From IMG/VR virus record IMGVR_UViG_3300032224_001348, positions 1 to 21,140 of that record: DNA of 21,140 bases; one strand, given 5' to 3'. This stretch comes from a virus. Position 1 is the stretch's first letter; every line of letters starts with the position of its first letter. Below, one piece after another: positions 21,013-21,140 of this stretch. The position numbers and the translations under genes are program-made. The notes beneath the pieces were generated by a model, which had not been told where the DNA came from, did no database searches, and saw only the letters and a program-made list of their open reading frames with translations.

Positions 21013-21140
21013 TTATTCCCGCCTCGACGCACGTTCGATCAGGATCGCAACGCGCTCCGCACGTTGCTCCGGTGACAGCGAATCCGTTTTCACCGTCAAA
21101 CGGTCCTCGAGCATCCCTAAATGCTTCGCGATGAGCTCCA
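21013..21140 (-). CDS. terS: Partial terminase small subunit, C-terminal 42 residues
   Basis: A minus-strand frame enters from the right edge and ends at TAA 21013. The visible 42 residues read ELIAKHLGMLEDRLTVKTDS, then LSPEQRAERVAILIERASRR, then E. The ELI.KHLGM...D+ motif is the hallmark C-terminal element of Terminase_2-type small subunits, which recognise phage DNA and recruit the large subunit; the N-terminal helix-turn-helix part is outside the window. It reads in the same direction as terL but is about 3.5 kb upstream, separated by the rightward block. Confidence is limited by the short length. Confidence 0.72.
   Translation of the reverse strand, partial: ELIAKHLGMLEDRLTVKTDSLSPEQRAERVAILIERASRRE

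Overview
The window looks like part of the genome of a tailed dsDNA bacteriophage, probably with a short (podovirus-type) tail. Eighteen closely packed minus-strand genes encode DNA packaging, head and tail functions. They read from about 18.57 kb down to the left edge: five small genes and the large terminase, two small proteins, portal, scaffold, major capsid protein, decoration-like protein, a small acidic protein, adaptor (tail-tubular-A-like), two fibre-like proteins, a nozzle (tail-tubular-B-like) protein, a probable internal virion protein, and a Pro/Ala/Glu-rich protein cut by the left edge. The adaptor and nozzle combination, with no tape-measure protein or sheath in view, is what suggests a short tail. 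TAA, TAG and TGA are all used as stops. The host cannot be named from this window.

Between about 18.57 and 19.20 kb lies a non-coding control region. It holds three degenerate 50-bp repeats, each starting with a GTAGYGCTAC palindrome, then a TATAAT-containing AT-rich stretch, then a CG-rich alternating block, and finally a good sigma70-type promoter (TTGACA, 17 nt, CATACT). That promoter faces right into a four-gene plus-strand block (19200-20377) of small unrecognised proteins, one with a membrane segment, ended by an intrinsic terminator.

To the right, on the minus strand again, are a small LuxR/GerE-type helix-turn-helix gene whose 3' end overlaps the last plus-strand gene, a 370-nt spacer with 90-bp repeats, a strong hairpin and a fourth copy of the palindrome, and at the edge the C-terminus of a probable small terminase subunit. 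A counter-oriented block therefore separates the small terminase gene from the large one.

A reasonable model is that host RNA polymerase transcribes the rightward block from 19134, and the leftward packaging and structural operon starts near 18.6 kb. The shared palindromes, possibly bound by the helix-turn-helix protein, could coordinate the two. Within the operon, expression appears tuned by overlapping stop/start codons, ribosome binding sites fused to stop codons, and two strong hairpins after the capsid gene and before the adaptor gene. No integrase, recognisable lysis enzyme, polymerase, tRNA or CRISPR array is visible, so lifestyle cannot be decided.
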